Shown here in pieces: positions 46,952 through 57,712 of a DNA stretch of 64,000 nt. Origin of the DNA: Galeopsis tetrahit (Eukaryota > Streptophyta > Magnoliopsida > Lamiales > Lamiaceae); NCBI GenBank assembly GCA_963675135.1, contig OY776120.1:20984001-21048000 (forward strand), given 5' to 3'. The first letter of the stretch is position 1, and every line of letters starts with the position of its first letter. The notes beneath the pieces were generated by a model. It saw only the letters and a program-made list of their open reading frames with translations. It searched no databases and was not told the DNA's origin. Position numbers and translations under genes: made by a program.

Positions 46952-47635
46952 TGCGTCGAAAAAGAACGCTCTTGGATATCAGTCGTTCCTCTACGAGCAC
47001 TGCTAATCACGAACTGAATCACTCGTTTGTCCTTGACAATCTTCGCATAAATCTCCTCGAGAATCCGAAAATGACCTGCAAAAGTACACCGGAGGGGGGC
47101 TCCGGCGTAGAAGCTCCGATGCTCAAGTCAGAATCGATCTTTTGGAGAATCAAAGTGGAATTCCCCTGTATCTCTAGGGAAAGTCCGATGAATAATATGG
47201 TGTTTTCTCTTAGTTCTCAGTATATTTCGTAAAAAAGGTGTTGATATCTGAAAAACGTACCTGATAATGTAAAAAAATAAGTGTTTATATACCTGACCCC
47301 TTCTTTCGGGAGAGAAGGAGACTCCTTCTCCCTATATTCGCTGCACTTTCCTCTAAAACTGGCCCAACTCCCTGAAGACTCGGCTTTCTTCCTCCAAGAC
47401 TGACCCATTCCTTTGACTTAGCTAGAGAAGACTGATCCATATCATGCGTTCCCCTTTGGGCCAAATCCCTGGGCCTAAAGGCTGTTAATTCCCCTTTGTG
47501 GGCTGAAGGCCCAATTACTTTAATTTCTCCTCAAGAGTCCAGGGGTGTATTAATCCAATTCCTCAGGCCTATTGACCTAATTAAGGCTATCATATTTTAT
47601 CCCGTTTCCACGTGTCGACTCCTCCGAGAGCGACA
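46952..47635 (-). repeat. Tat 5' LTR (candidate)
   Basis: Plus-strand TGCGTCG ... GCGACA, i.e. TGTCGC ... CGACGCA in element orientation, about 684 bp. The inner end is fixed by the primer site. The outer end is chosen from TG/CA and the short inverted ends, because no second copy is available. A minus-strand TATATAAA box near 47285-47293 supports promoter function. Confidence 0.6.
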
Positions 47636-48002
47636 TATTTATCCATATCAAATAGTGACCGATTTCATTATATAACTGATTTTCCTTTATCTAAATAAAC
47701 CAGAAGGAATTGAAGCGCAGGATCTCAACATAAAGGTCATGATTGCTTTCCATTAAAATTAAAGAAAACGAGCTCAAAGAGGATTATTGCTTACACATCA
47801 TCTAAACCCTTAATTATATACACCCCGTAGCCCGTCCCAATTTTGTTTCAACATTTACTGTTTATCCGTAGTTTCATGGTGAAGTTGTTTATTATTATTA
47901 AGATAGATAAAATAGAGGTGGGTTATTAAAGTATTTTGAGTAATAAAGAAAGTAATAAAATATTAAAAATAATAAAATAGAGTAATAAATTAATAACATT
48001 TG
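47636..48002. other. AT-rich spacer between Tat element and R1
   Basis: No gene, repeat or terminal motif recognised. Possibly unique genomic DNA between two insertions. Confidence 0.45.
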
Positions 48003-49826
48003 TGTTGGGAATAAAATGACATATTGTTGGGAATAAGATGACATATGTTTTGATTAAATACCAAAACCCCCTAAGACATGCCTAAGTCAAGATGATTGTG
48101 TTCTAAGATTGTTAGAACACATAGCATAAGGCTAGATGAGAAGCTGATATGTTAGGCAGCTCTTAGATGATTAGATGCACATTGTGAGGGGGAAGCTATG
48201 CTTTGAAGATGTTCAAGATCAAGTCCCCTTAAGGCTCAAATTCTGGAACAAACACTAAGGCCAAGCATACACTATTGAAAACCAAATGCCTTGATCAGGA
48301 GAGTTGTCCAGAGAAGATGTCTCCATGCAAAAACAAGGTTGTAAAGCTCAAAAGGACAAGGTTACTCAAATGTTCTGATCAGGAGAGTTGTCCAGAGAGG
48401 TTAACTCTGTGTGAAAACAAAAGCTCTAAAGCTAAAAGACCATATATGCTAATCAGGAGAGTTGTCCCAGAAGAGTTGTCTCAGCAAGTTTGAACCAGAC
48501 CAAAGGTTCTAATGTTTGAAGGTCAACCATGCTGAAGAGTTAGAGACAACCATACCCTAAAGAATCTCAATACAACATGCTAAGATCACCTTGAAGTGAA
48601 GCAAAGGGAAAGAGCCAAGTCATCTGAAGAAGAGCAAGCCAACTGTGCTGATAAGCAAAACTGTTGATAGTGATAAGGAGAGTTGTCCACTTGATAAGGA
48701 ATGTTGTCCTATCATTGGTTCAATCTTCAGAAGCCATGTCCAAGTCCTAACAAGAAGTCAAACATTGGGAAAAGTGCTGCAGAATGAAGACAAAGTCTTA
48801 ACAACCGTTTATTACCCAAATAAGGACATGTCACTATCAAGAATTTGTCTTCCAGTTTGAAGAACTCAAGGAAGACATTTATAGCAATTTGGGGCTGCCT
48901 CTCCAACGAGCAAATCCTCAAATTTGTCTATAAATACAGAAGTGTGAAGACCATTTGAAAGCATCAATTCAACCAACTACCAAGCCAACTATCCTACAAG
49001 AATTCAAGTGCTTTCAAAGCTTTCAAAGAGACTATCTTAGTCTTCAAACACTTCTTCTAAGCAGAACTTACTGTATATCCATACAAAGCTTAGAGAGATA
49101 TCCTAATACTTATACACTGATCTTCATTGTAAAGGATATATCATTAGTTGGAACCTTACTCCAACCCTTACCTCTTTCAAGTGAGAAAGTGAGAAGGTTG
49201 TAGTAGTATAAGTGGTAGGAGCTGACTGTTGAGAGAAGAACAGTTCAGTTCTGAGTTGAGAAGAGGGTACTAGGACTCTAGACATCCTAGGGATCAATTC
49301 ACCAAGGAGTGGTGTTCTTGATCAAGTGCACCTTGGCACTATAAAACAAGTTAATTCCAAGAGTGAAGGAATTATCCTGTTAAATCAGGGAAAGTGGATG
49401 TAGGAGCTTGAGTCTCTGAACCACTCTAACCTCTTGTGTTGATTTGATTTACAAGTACTTACATTCATTCAACACTGCACACAAAACTGATCTTTCAAAA
49501 GATACATATTCAAAGACTGTGCAAAACTGTATTGGACAAGTTCCCTGAAAACTGGACTGTATTGACAAAGTGATTTCAGAAACTTAAGGAGTCTAAACTT
49601 AAAGGGCCAACCACTATTCCGCACATATAACTCCCCTAGATAGTTATTCAACTAAGTACTCAGTAGTACTTAGTAGTTTGATTATCTTAGAAGAGTTAAT
49701 CATCTTCAGTAGAGTTGTCCAAGACAACCTAGCTGAGCTCTGGTTTGATCAAAATTTGAAAAGAATTGCATACAAGTGTATTCCCCCTCCCCATACACTT
49801 GTTATATACTCCTTTCAGGACCAACA
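48003..49826 (+). repeat. R1 5' LTR
   Basis: Ends GGACCAACA at 49826, two bases before the primer site. The start is either 48003 or 48025, because a 22-bp segment beginning TGTTGGGAATAA is tandemly duplicated there with one mismatch. Length about 1.8 kb. TATAAATA at 48929-48936. A block of ~80-bp repeats at 48283-48488 shares the core TCAGGAGAGTTGTCC. No second LTR copy is available to confirm the outer end. Confidence 0.78.
48283..48488 (+). repeat. About 2.5 tandem ~80-bp units in R1 LTR
   Basis: Units begin AAATG-C/T-CTGATCAGG and share GATCAGGAGAGTTGTCC, followed by an AAAACAA and AAAGCT-type tail. They lie upstream of the TATA box, so in U3. A further AAGGAGAGTTGTCCACT is at 48674-48692. 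Confidence 0.7.
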
Positions 49827-49828
49827 AG

Positions 49829-49840
49829 TGGTATCAGAGC
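49829..49840 (+). promoter_or_regulatory. R1 primer binding site (initiator Met tRNA)
   Basis: TGGTATCAGAGC two bases after the LTR end. Confidence 0.92.
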
Positions 49841-49965
49841 AGGGGTTCATAGACCAATGCTTCTGAAAATCCATCTTGGTTTTCAAAAATTCACATATTT
49901 GTGTGGTCACTGAACTGATCTCTATCTGAAATCTCTTACTTGTTGACTAACTGCTTTCTTGAGAT

Positions 49966-52430
49966 ATGGCCAACAACAATGTTGTTCCTCCACCTGTTGT
50001 TCAAGGATTGGACAACATGGCCACAAATCCAGTCAACCACATTTCACATCATAAACTGCCCATGTTTTCAATAGACAATTATGATTTCTGGAAAATTAGA
50101 ATGAGGGCTCATCTTGCATCTCTTCACACTGACATGCTAAGAGTAATCACAAGAGGACCTTTTGTGTTTACTCAAACTAACCCCAGGGTGACAGATGAGC
50201 AAAGAGCAGATGTAAGGGAACTGATTCCCAAAGATGAGGATGACTTCACTCCTGATGAAAAGAGGAAAGATAATCTGAATTATCTTGCCATGAACACCCT
50301 CTACCAAACAATTCCAGATGCAGTCATGGGTAAAGTCTACCACTGCAACACAGCCAAAGAAATTTAGGATACTCTTGCTGAAATGTGTGAGGGTACAGAA
50401 AAGATCAAGGAAAACAAGCTCCAAGTTGCTGTGCAAAAGTTTGAACAATTCTCAATGGAAGCTGAAGAATCCATTGATAAATTTGCTGGTAGATTCACTG
50501 ATGTGATGAATGAAATCAACTCTTTGGGCAAGGTGTACTCCAGGAGAGAAGTTGGATTGAAGATCTTGAGAAGCCTCACTCAAAAGTGGGATGTCTATGC
50601 TGTGATGATGCAGAATACCAAAGATCTCTCCTCCATGCCCATGCAACAAATCTTCTCAGAACTCAAAGCCTATGAGTTTGACCTCAATAGAAGAAAACCT
50701 GTTGAGGAACCTTCAAATCCTACTAAGGAAGTGGCATTCAAAGCCAAAGTTGCTGAACCTGAAATGCAACCCACTCCCAGATCATCAAAATCAGTCTCAA
50801 AGACTAAAATGAAGGAAGAACTAGCCTTGATGGCTAGAAGGTTTGACAAGCTGAACACAAGGTTTGGTAGATACAAGAAATTCTACCAAGATAACAAATT
50901 CAGGAGAAGGTACAACTCCCCTAAAGATCAGGCCAAGGACAAAAAGCCTGAAGAGAAAAGATCAGAGGACAAGTACTCTGATAGGAGAAGGTCCAGTAGA
51001 GCTGACCCTTCATCATCAAAAGGAAGAGATGAATCCAAGAAGGATGATGATGAAGACATATGCTACAATTGCAAGAAGAAAGGGCACTTCCAGTATGACT
51101 GCCCTGAACTAAGCTCTAAAGAAAGAAGAGAAAGGCAAGCTAAAAGAGACAGAAAGTTCACCAATAGAAAGGCCATGATGGCTGGTGAAGGATCTGATAG
51201 TGCTGAAAGCTTCAACTCTTCTGATGGACTGTTCTCAAACAGTGATGATGATGATGATGTGTGCAACATGGCTCTTGAGGATGATGAGGTATCCTCCACT
51301 TCTAGCTCACCATCATTTTTATCACAAAACACTAGTGAAGTTAACTTGAAACTTTCCTTTGGGAAGTTGATGGAAGATTTCACTAGATTACAAGAATTTC
51401 ATGATAATTGTGTGAGAGAAAATGAAAGATTGGCTATTGAACTTACCAAAAACTCTGAGGCAGCTGTTGATGTCAAATCTACTGAGTTGTATCAACAAGT
51501 CTTGAGAGAGCTTAAGGAAGCAAATCTCAGGATAGTTGACCAACAAAGAGAGATTGATGATCAACTCCTCTCTCAGAAGAGAAAAGACTTTGAACTGAAA
51601 ATTCTAAATGCCAAGTTTGAGAACCTCTCACATGAATATGATATTCTTAAATCAAGTGAAGAGAACCTCTCACATGAACATGAATATGTCTGCTTTGAAC
51701 AAATCCTCTAGGGTAATAGAGGAAATTCAGAGTTATCAGAGACCTATGGCTCAAAGAAGTGGATTAAGTTTTGATCCATTTGAATCTTCACCTTGTCTTA
51801 ACGTTGCCTCTACAAGTAACACTAAGAAAATCTTTGTCAAATCAGTGGCACAACAAGTTGAAAGTGAAGAAATTCAGCCACTGAACAAAGGAAAGGGAAA
51901 ATTAACTGAAATGCCTACTCAAGTGCTTCAGGAGACTAGGCCCAAACCTTTGGAAAAGGTAAAGGCTCCTGAACACAAGAGGAATGTTGGTCAGCAGAGT
52001 AGACCCAATGGAAGGGCAACTCTACTGAACAATGTTCAGAGGAGTTATCCAAGGTATAATCAGCCTAGGCCAACTCATCTGAGAAAGCCTCAGCTGGATA
52101 GACCTAAGGACAACTACCCTCAAAGGCAGAATAAAATGAGACAACCAAAACCCTTCATGCCAAAGGGTAATGGTCATAAAAATGCCTTTCCTCAAAGACT
52201 TCGTCAAGCTGCACAAAGAACTCATAAGTTCAGGAGAATTGACAACCCTCCTGAAACTTACAGAGTTAACACATTCACACATACTTTCCCCAAGGTATTT
52301 AAGGGAAAGACAGTGTATGTTGATACACAAGGAAAACAACTTAGCCACCTTGAATCAATCAGGGTAATTAGGCAAGTTTGGGTTCCAAAAGGTACAGCTA
52401 ACCTCTCAGGACCCAAAACTCAAAGGGTAT
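49966..52430 (+). pseudogene. R1 gag (one nonsense codon, one frameshift, truncated)
   Basis: ATG 49966 (MANNNVVPPP). UBN2-type core: MFSIDNYDFWKIRMRAHL, VYHCNTAKEI, then a TAG at 50365-50367 where related gags have Trp. The frame continues LAEMCEGTEKIKENK, LKILRSLTQKWDV, FGRYKKFYQD. CCHC knuckle at 51061-51102 (CYNCKKKGHFQYDC), acidic Ser-rich stretch, coiled coil 51350-51680. A frameshift near 51690 moves the rest into another frame (to 52430), a basic Arg/Pro/Gln-rich tail with QVWVPKGT. The frameshift lies next to a short direct repeat (GAGAACCTCTCACATGAA, 51620 and 51660). R2 inserted right after this tail. Confidence 0.85.
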
Positions 52431-53767
52431 TGTTGGGATATGAATCCTAGAACAAGTCCTAAATGATGAATAAAAGATAAAAGATAAAGTTTTGATAAGC
52501 CAAAAGAAGACTTGAATATTTTCTAAGTATTGACTGATCTAGTCTAGTTAAGTTGAAGTCATCTTGTACAGATCAGTAGAATTCAAAAGACAAGTACTAG
52601 TTTTTAAAAAGACAAGTATTATTGAAAGATAAGTACGATTTATAAGTACTTCATATATTCATATTTTGTATATGTTAGATTGTTATTGAGCTATGAATAA
52701 TTATTGTATAGAGCTCATGTTTTTGAATGTAATAGATAGATTCTTTGTATAGTTTTATAAGTTGACTAAGCTTTATAACAAGAAGCTTAAAGTAATGTAA
52801 TAGTCTTGTTAGGATTAGTTGATAGGACTAGATTAGTTCTATATTGTAAATGTGAAGAAGTCTACTACACTAGATAAGTAGAAGATGCAGACTACTACAC
52901 AAGACAGGTACGACTTAAACAAGACAGGTCAACTTGAAGTTAGTTACAGAAAAGCGTGTTGAAGATAAAGACTGAAGAATTAGTTAAGGAATAACTAATT
53001 AAATGAAGAAACGCGTGGAAGAAGAAATTTCAGTTAGAAGTTAGTTTTCAAGAAAAGTTGGTTACAACTAACTGAGTTCTTGATTTCTAGAATCTATAAA
53101 TACCTCATGGTATTGATTCATTAGAGACAACTGAGATACTGATACGACTACTGAAATATTGATACTGCAAGCATTATTGAAGATTCAAGTGAAGAAATTA
53201 CTCTCAGAGATTGAAGTTCAGAAAGTGAAGCTACACAAGTCAAGTGAAGAAATCAGAAGGCTACTACTGAACGAAGAGAAGTTTTATTTTCGTTTATTGT
53301 TTCAAGTTGCTAGTTACTTGTAAAATAGCTAGTAAGATCGAAGATATATCTGGAGATATAATCGAGAAGATCTAAGTCTTATTTCTTGGGACTTAAAGCC
53401 ACAAGAACATATTACTCCATTGGACGAGTTAATAAGAATTTCACAACTGGGTTTGTGAGAGTGGATGTAGACAAGTTGTCGAACCACTATAAATCTCGTG
53501 TTTGATTTACTTTGCTGTTCTGTTTGTTTGAATTGATTAACTGTTTACTTGTTAAACATACATAACTAAACAAGACTAGTTGAGTAAACTACTGAAATAG
53601 AGTTCTCGAATTAAGTTGAGTATAATCTTTAAATTGGGCTCATTGTTAAGTTCGTATTCCGCATATTGTAATTCTGATATATCGAAAGATTTTAGAAAAT
53701 TCTATTCACCCCCCTCTAGACATTTTCTTTAGCTTCCCTCGATATTAACTCAACTTAGGGACCTACA
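52431..53767 (+). repeat. R2 5' LTR
   Basis: 1337 bp, TGTTGGGATATG to GACCTACA, followed by the primer site. TATAAATA at 53095-53102. Matches the L2 and L4 LTRs, including the shared GTCGAACCACTATAAAT run near 53479-53495. Confidence 0.92.
53095..53102 (+). promoter_or_regulatory. TATA box of R2 5' LTR
   Basis: TATAAATA followed by CC, in the same context in L2 (29619-29626) and on the minus strand in L4 (21853-21860). About 665 bp before the LTR end. Confidence 0.6.
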
Positions 53768-53769
53768 AG

Positions 53770-53781
53770 TGGTATCAGAGC
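53770..53781 (+). promoter_or_regulatory. R2 primer binding site (initiator Met tRNA)
   Basis: TGGTATCAGAGC two bases after the LTR end. Confidence 0.92.
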
Positions 53782-53965
53782 AGTAGTTTACGAACTGCTG
53801 TTTCTTGATAACCAACACAAGACTTGGGTGAAAGTCTTGGTCTAAGATCATATTTGCTTACGTGTTCTTGATCAATATTCTTGTTATATCTGTTTCGAGC
53901 TCCCTGTTCTTGACTTATCTGTTATTCTTGATCATAACTCTACTTAGCACTTATTTCTTGAAATC

Positions 53966-54022
53966 ATGTCTCTTGAGATCAGTGCTAACAAGTTACCTAA
54001 GTTCCAGGTTTAAGATTATGAC
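53966..54022 (+). pseudogene. R2 gag, first 19 codons
   Basis: ATG 53966, same N-terminus as L4 gag (MSLEISANKLPKFQ). A TAA at 54011-54013 replaces the Gln codon found in L4. The frame is broken off at 54022 by R3 and resumes at 59652. Confidence 0.88.
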
Positions 54023-54648
54023 TGTTGGGATATGAATCCTATAAACAATGTTCTAGTTGATGAAAGTATGTTTTGATGGCCAAAAGCAACTTAAAGTTAG
54101 TGATATATGTGGTTCTAAGTCATCTTAACTAAGTCATCTGAATATAAGCTTACTAATCTGATGAGAAACTTAAATTGAGATTACTGATCTTAATGCTAAC
54201 TGAAATAAGTTTACTGATCTTATTTAGTAATACTAAGAATAAAATTACTGATCTTAACTGAGTCATATGAAATAAGATTACTGATCTGAGTATGGAAACA
54301 GAGGATAATTTTTAGTGATCTTATGTATTTGGATCTGAGTTACTGATCTTGTATACTTACTGATCTTATATGCTTACTGATTTTATGTGTAAGTTACTGA
54401 TCTTATATATTTACTGTTCTTGAATACTTACTGATCTTATATAAAAGTTATTGAACTTACATGAGTTACTGATCTTATGAGTTACTGATCTTATTGTTTA
54501 CTGATCTGATATATGAACTGTTAGGAACTAAGCTGATATTTTGTATTGTATAGACAGCTTATAGTATAGGACTTAGTTATACTCATCTGTATATAGTTCA
54601 GTTGATGTATAGATAGGTTTTATATTTGTAAAGTTGTATTTTATTGTA
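54023..54648 (+). repeat. R3 5' LTR, truncated
   Basis: First 626 bp of the LTR, colinear with 57950-58575. It breaks after TTATTGTA, and the 3' ORF region starts at once. It holds the first copy of the ACTGATCTTA array and lacks the TATA box (present in the 3' LTR at 59012-59019). Confidence 0.92.
54148..54516 (+). repeat. Array of ~15 TTACTGATCTTA motifs in R3 U3
   Basis: About fifteen spaced, partly degenerate copies of TTACTGATCTTA (variants TTACTGATCTGA, TTACTGTTCTTG, TTATTGAACTTA), separated by 10-40 bp. The second copy of the whole array is at 58075-58443 in the 3' LTR. The related L1 LTR has only one clear motif. Confidence 0.8.
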
Positions 54649-54649
54649 G

Positions 54650-57600
54650 CTAACCATTAATATTATCAATGAAGCTAACCAAGTTGCAGGAACATTTGAT
54701 TCGAATTTGTGGATTCGCAAGAAGGGCATTTCCGTGGAGAACGCTGTCTATTTCAATGGCCGACACAGTGCTGAAAATCAAGCCATTCTAACTATGTGTG
54801 AAGAGTGCGGACTACGAAAATTTCTGGAATCATTTCCCATGAATGTCTACGAACCGGAAGCTGTGGAATTTTATTTACAACTTCAAGGTGATAAAAATGG
54901 TGTTCACTCCATGCTTGCTGGGCACAAGGTCACCATTACTAGGGACATCCTCGAAGTAATGTTGGATTTACCACAAGGCCCAGTGGATATTTTGACTTAC
55001 AAAGCTGGAGAGGAAAAGGAGTGTGTGGGAAGGTGGTCAGGTGTTGAAACAGAGACATTGACTAATCTGAAGAAGGATGTACTTCCTACTGGTCTGCAGT
55101 TCTTGATGGATATAGCTGGAAAGTGCTTGTTAGGGCAACATCATAGCCAGGATGCCTTATCGAGTTTCAAGATTAGAATTATGGCTGTAATCATCGACAG
55201 AGTGCAAGGTGATTGGCAAGGATTCTTCTTGGAAAGGCTGCTGACTGAAAAGGAAAAATTTTTGTTTGATGAGGATACAATGGAATTCTCAATTAAATCA
55301 AAATTAGGGTTTGGAATCAAGCTGAGTTTCTTGCTGCCTCAGCTGGTTAAAAAGCCATATTGGAGTAATCCCAAGAAATTCCATCATGGGAAATTCTTGA
55401 TGAAGAAGGAGTCTGTTCAGTTTGAACAAGAGAACCCCTTGGAACACTCTCAAGAGATTGAAGCAGAAGAGTCTGGAGCTTCAATGTACCAATCGGAGGA
55501 CAATCAGCCTGAAGTTAGATCAAAATCAAGGCATGATCCGAGCAGTACTAGACCGAGGAGAGGAAGGTCTGCTACAGCTGCCTCAGAACCAACAGTTCGA
55601 TTTGTGGAAACTGTGGTGCAATCGAGCTCAGATGAGCAAGAGGTAAGTATTCCTAGTCCAATTGCTATTCATAAAAGGACTAAGACAAGGAGTGTTAGGA
55701 GGAAATTGATTGTTGTCTCCCCTACCCCTTCAAACTCTGAACCAAGCCAAACTGAAACCCAAAACCCCCAACCTTCATGTTCTGGGCAGTCAGAACACTA
55801 TTTTTCTGAGACTCAGAACACTCCCCATTCATCACCTCAGCACACTAACTTTGAGCCTACTTCAATTCCTAGCCCTCAACATCAAACTTCACATCAATCT
55901 TCACCACATCAATCCGCAATACAGGTTCATGCTCACTCTACTGAACATGAATTTGAGCCTTCTTCTGAACCAATTGATATTTCATCATCCCCTGAACCTG
56001 AATTTATAACTCCTAAACCTGCTGATTTGATGGAGTACACTATCTGTGATAAAGAGGATAGAATCAGGATAGATCTGAGGATAGCATTGTTAAAACAGTT
56101 TCCTGGATTAGATGAGAGCTCAGTTGAGTTTGGAAAACTCCTTAGGATTGGCACATGGGTGTATCTTAAGAGGAGTACTTTGAAGGAGAATTTGGCTATA
56201 ATGGAAGGCATGGGAGGTGCTTCAATCTTTGATGATTGGGAAGCAGAACAGATGCTAGCAGCTGGTGTTAACTCTTTTCTTGAGTTGGTCACTCCAGAAT
56301 CTATGGTACTTATTGTTGAGAGATTAACAAGAATCAAGTACACTGTTGAGAAGATTACAACTCCTAACTCTGATGAGGATTTGTTTAGTGAAGAGAAAGG
56401 TCTTGATGAAACTGAAACTGCTGCTGAAAAAGATTTTATGGATATTGACGAAGATATTGTCAATGCAACAGAGGTGTTTGAGAACACTGTTGTGATTGAA
56501 GAAACAAAGGTTGTTGAAAATCAAGATGTCAATGCTGAAGAGATGGAAAGCATTCCAATTCACTCTGCTGATCCTATTGTTCTTGAGGATGTGCATGAAC
56601 AGATCAGAACAGGTCCTATTGAGAAAGATTCTGAACTGTCTGACTTTGAGATGCTGAAAAGGCAGAATGCAGAGCTTCAAGCCAAATTGGATGCTGCTGT
56701 CCAGATGTTTCAAGAAGCTACTGAAAGAATGAATAAGATGCATTCTGAACACTCTTACGAAAAGGTGATGGAGCATACAATGTCCAAAAATTTTGACCTT
56801 CATAGAGTACAAGAAAGAAACCTGTCTCAGGTGTTGCATAAAAAGTTGGAGCAACATATATCTTCCTTGAAGGAGTGGCATGATGAAGCCAAAAAGGGGG
56901 AAGATAGGACAAGGGAAGTGATGGAACAAACACAGTCACAACAAGCTCAGTTGGTTGTGAGTCAGGATGAATTAAGAGCTGAAATTGCAATATTGAATGA
57001 AAAACTGAAGCTAAGGAAGCAACAGAAACAACAAGGTCAAGAAATTGTTGAGAAAAGACCTGATATTGCTGGAAGTTCAAGTCAGAAGAAGAGGAAGTTA
57101 GTCCTATCTGATGAAGAACAACAAGAAGAAGAAGCTGGAAGAATGACTAGATCAAAAAGCAAAATGAAAGCTGTTATGACAAGTAAAGAAGAAAACTTGA
57201 AAAAGAAGAAAGAAAAGGATGTCAAGTTCTTGAAGACAAGATTTGATAATCGAGTTACAGCTTTGAAGAGAAAGATGAATGCTCAAAAGAAAGCTGAAGG
57301 AAAACAGTTTGACAAAGATTTTCAAGATGAAAACTTTGTAGATTTTATTGTTTTAACAGAACATATGGAATACTGGAAAAATTGGAAGAAGAAGTGGCAG
57401 ATTGCAAACTTCATTGTGAAGAAGTTTGGTGATCATTCGAGCAAGGAAGCAGAATTTATTGATTTTGAAGAGTTCATGCTGAACATTGATCAAGAGTTCT
57501 GGGAAGACATAGCACAGGTTGCTAATCGTGCTGGAACAAAGATATTATGTCCTGAAGAACCTAATTGGGAACCTCCAAGACTGGAAAATGGAGAACCTGA

Positions 57601-57712
57601 TTACAAAGAGATCAACAACATTATTGCTGAGATTATCAAGGAAGAAGGAATCACTGATCATCAACATATGATGGATATCAAAGCAAGGATGTATGTGGCA
57701 TTCAGAATCTAA
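54650..57712 (+). CDS. R3 3' ORF, ~1020 codons open, three-block protein of unknown function
   Basis: Open from 54650 to TAA 57710-57712. The original start codon was lost with the deletion; the first in-frame ATG is 54794. N-terminal block (to about 55400): AILTMCEECGLRKFLESFP, VTITRDILEVMLDLPQGP and IRIMAVIIDRVQGDW, a diverged relative of the plant transposon-protein domain. A Ser/Pro/Gln/His-rich linker follows (55440-56030). Middle block at 56050-56330: LLRIGTWVYLKRS, EGMGGASIFDDWEAEQM, VNSFLELVTPESM. Coiled coil 56640-57050 with DEAKKGE (purine tract copy 56882-56902), a basic patch KKRKLVLSDEE, and C-terminal block 57310-57710: FVDFIVLTEHMEYW, KKWQIANFIVKKFGDHSS, EEFMLNID. It is the only intact member in this window. 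No signal peptide or membrane segment seen. Confidence 0.75.
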   Translation, partial: LTINIINEANQVAGTFDSNLWIRKKGISVENAVYFNGRHSAENQAILTMCEECGLRKFLESFPMNVYEPEAVEFYLQLQGDKNGVHSMLAGHKVTITRDILEVMLDLPQGPVDILTYKAGEEKECVGRWSGVETETLTNLKKDVLPTGLQFLMDIAGKCLLGQHHSQDALSSFKIRIMAVIIDRVQGDWQGFFLERLLTEKEKFLFDEDTMEFSIKSKLGFGIKLSFLLPQLVKKPYWSNPKKFHHGKFLMKKESVQFEQENPLEHSQEIEAEESGASMYQSEDNQPEVRSKSRHDPSSTRPRRGRSATAASEPTVRFVETVVQSSSDEQEVSIPSPIAIHKRTKTRSVRRKLIVVSPTPSNSEPSQTETQNPQPSCSGQSEHYFSETQNTPHSSPQHTNFEPTSIPSPQHQTSHQSSPHQSAIQVHAHSTEHEFEPSSEPIDISSSPEPEFITPKPADLMEYTICDKEDRIRIDLRIALLKQFPGLDESSVEFGKLLRIGTWVYLKRSTLKENLAIMEGMGGASIFDDWEAEQMLAAGVNSFLELVTPESMVLIVERLTRIKYTVEKITTPNSDEDLFSEEKGLDETETAAEKDFMDIDEDIVNATEVFENTVVIEETKVVENQDVNAEEMESIPIHSADPIVLEDVHEQIRTGPIEKDSELSDFEMLKRQNAELQAKLDAAVQMFQEATERMNKMHSEHSYEKVMEHTMSKNFDLHRVQERNLSQVLHKKLEQHISSLKEWHDEAKKGEDRTREVMEQTQSQQAQLVVSQDELRAEIAILNEKLKLRKQQKQQGQEIVEKRPDIAGSSSQKKRKLVLSDEEQQEEEAGRMTRSKSKMKAVMTSKEENLKKKKEKDVKFLKTRFDNRVTALKRKMNAQKKAEGKQFDKDFQDENFVDFIVLTEHMEYWKNWKKKWQIANFIVKKFGDHSSKEAEFIDFEEFMLNIDQEFWEDIAQVANRAGTKILCPEEPNWEPPRLENGEPDYKEINNIIAEIIKEEGITDHQHMMDIKARMYVAFRI

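Larger units (their letters stand above)
37439..47635 (-). mobile_element. Tat-type Ty3/gypsy element (5' LTR, gag-pol, tandem repeats, antisense ORF)
   Basis: Minus-strand order: candidate LTR 47635-46952, primer site, gag, protease, reverse transcriptase, dual RNase H, integrase (to 41331), spacer, minisatellite, antisense ORF. The dual RNase H and the post-pol layout point to the Tat lineage. No second copy of the LTR is found between 35533 and 37438, so either the 3' end is lost or it lies beyond L1, outside the window. The left limit given is only that of the antisense ORF. Confidence 0.72.
48003..52430 (+). mobile_element. R1: Sirevirus-type element, 5' LTR and gag, cut by R2
   Basis: LTR, primer site and gag are present in order. 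At 52431 the R2 LTR begins inside the gag-pol junction region. Pol and the 3' LTR of R1 would lie right of R2, outside the window. LTR and gag differ clearly from the two main families here. Confidence 0.85.

Noticed and set aside
54148..54516. Spaced TTACTGATCTTA copies as a CRISPR array
   Set aside because: Too short, degenerate and irregular, and duplicated in both LTRs of one element.
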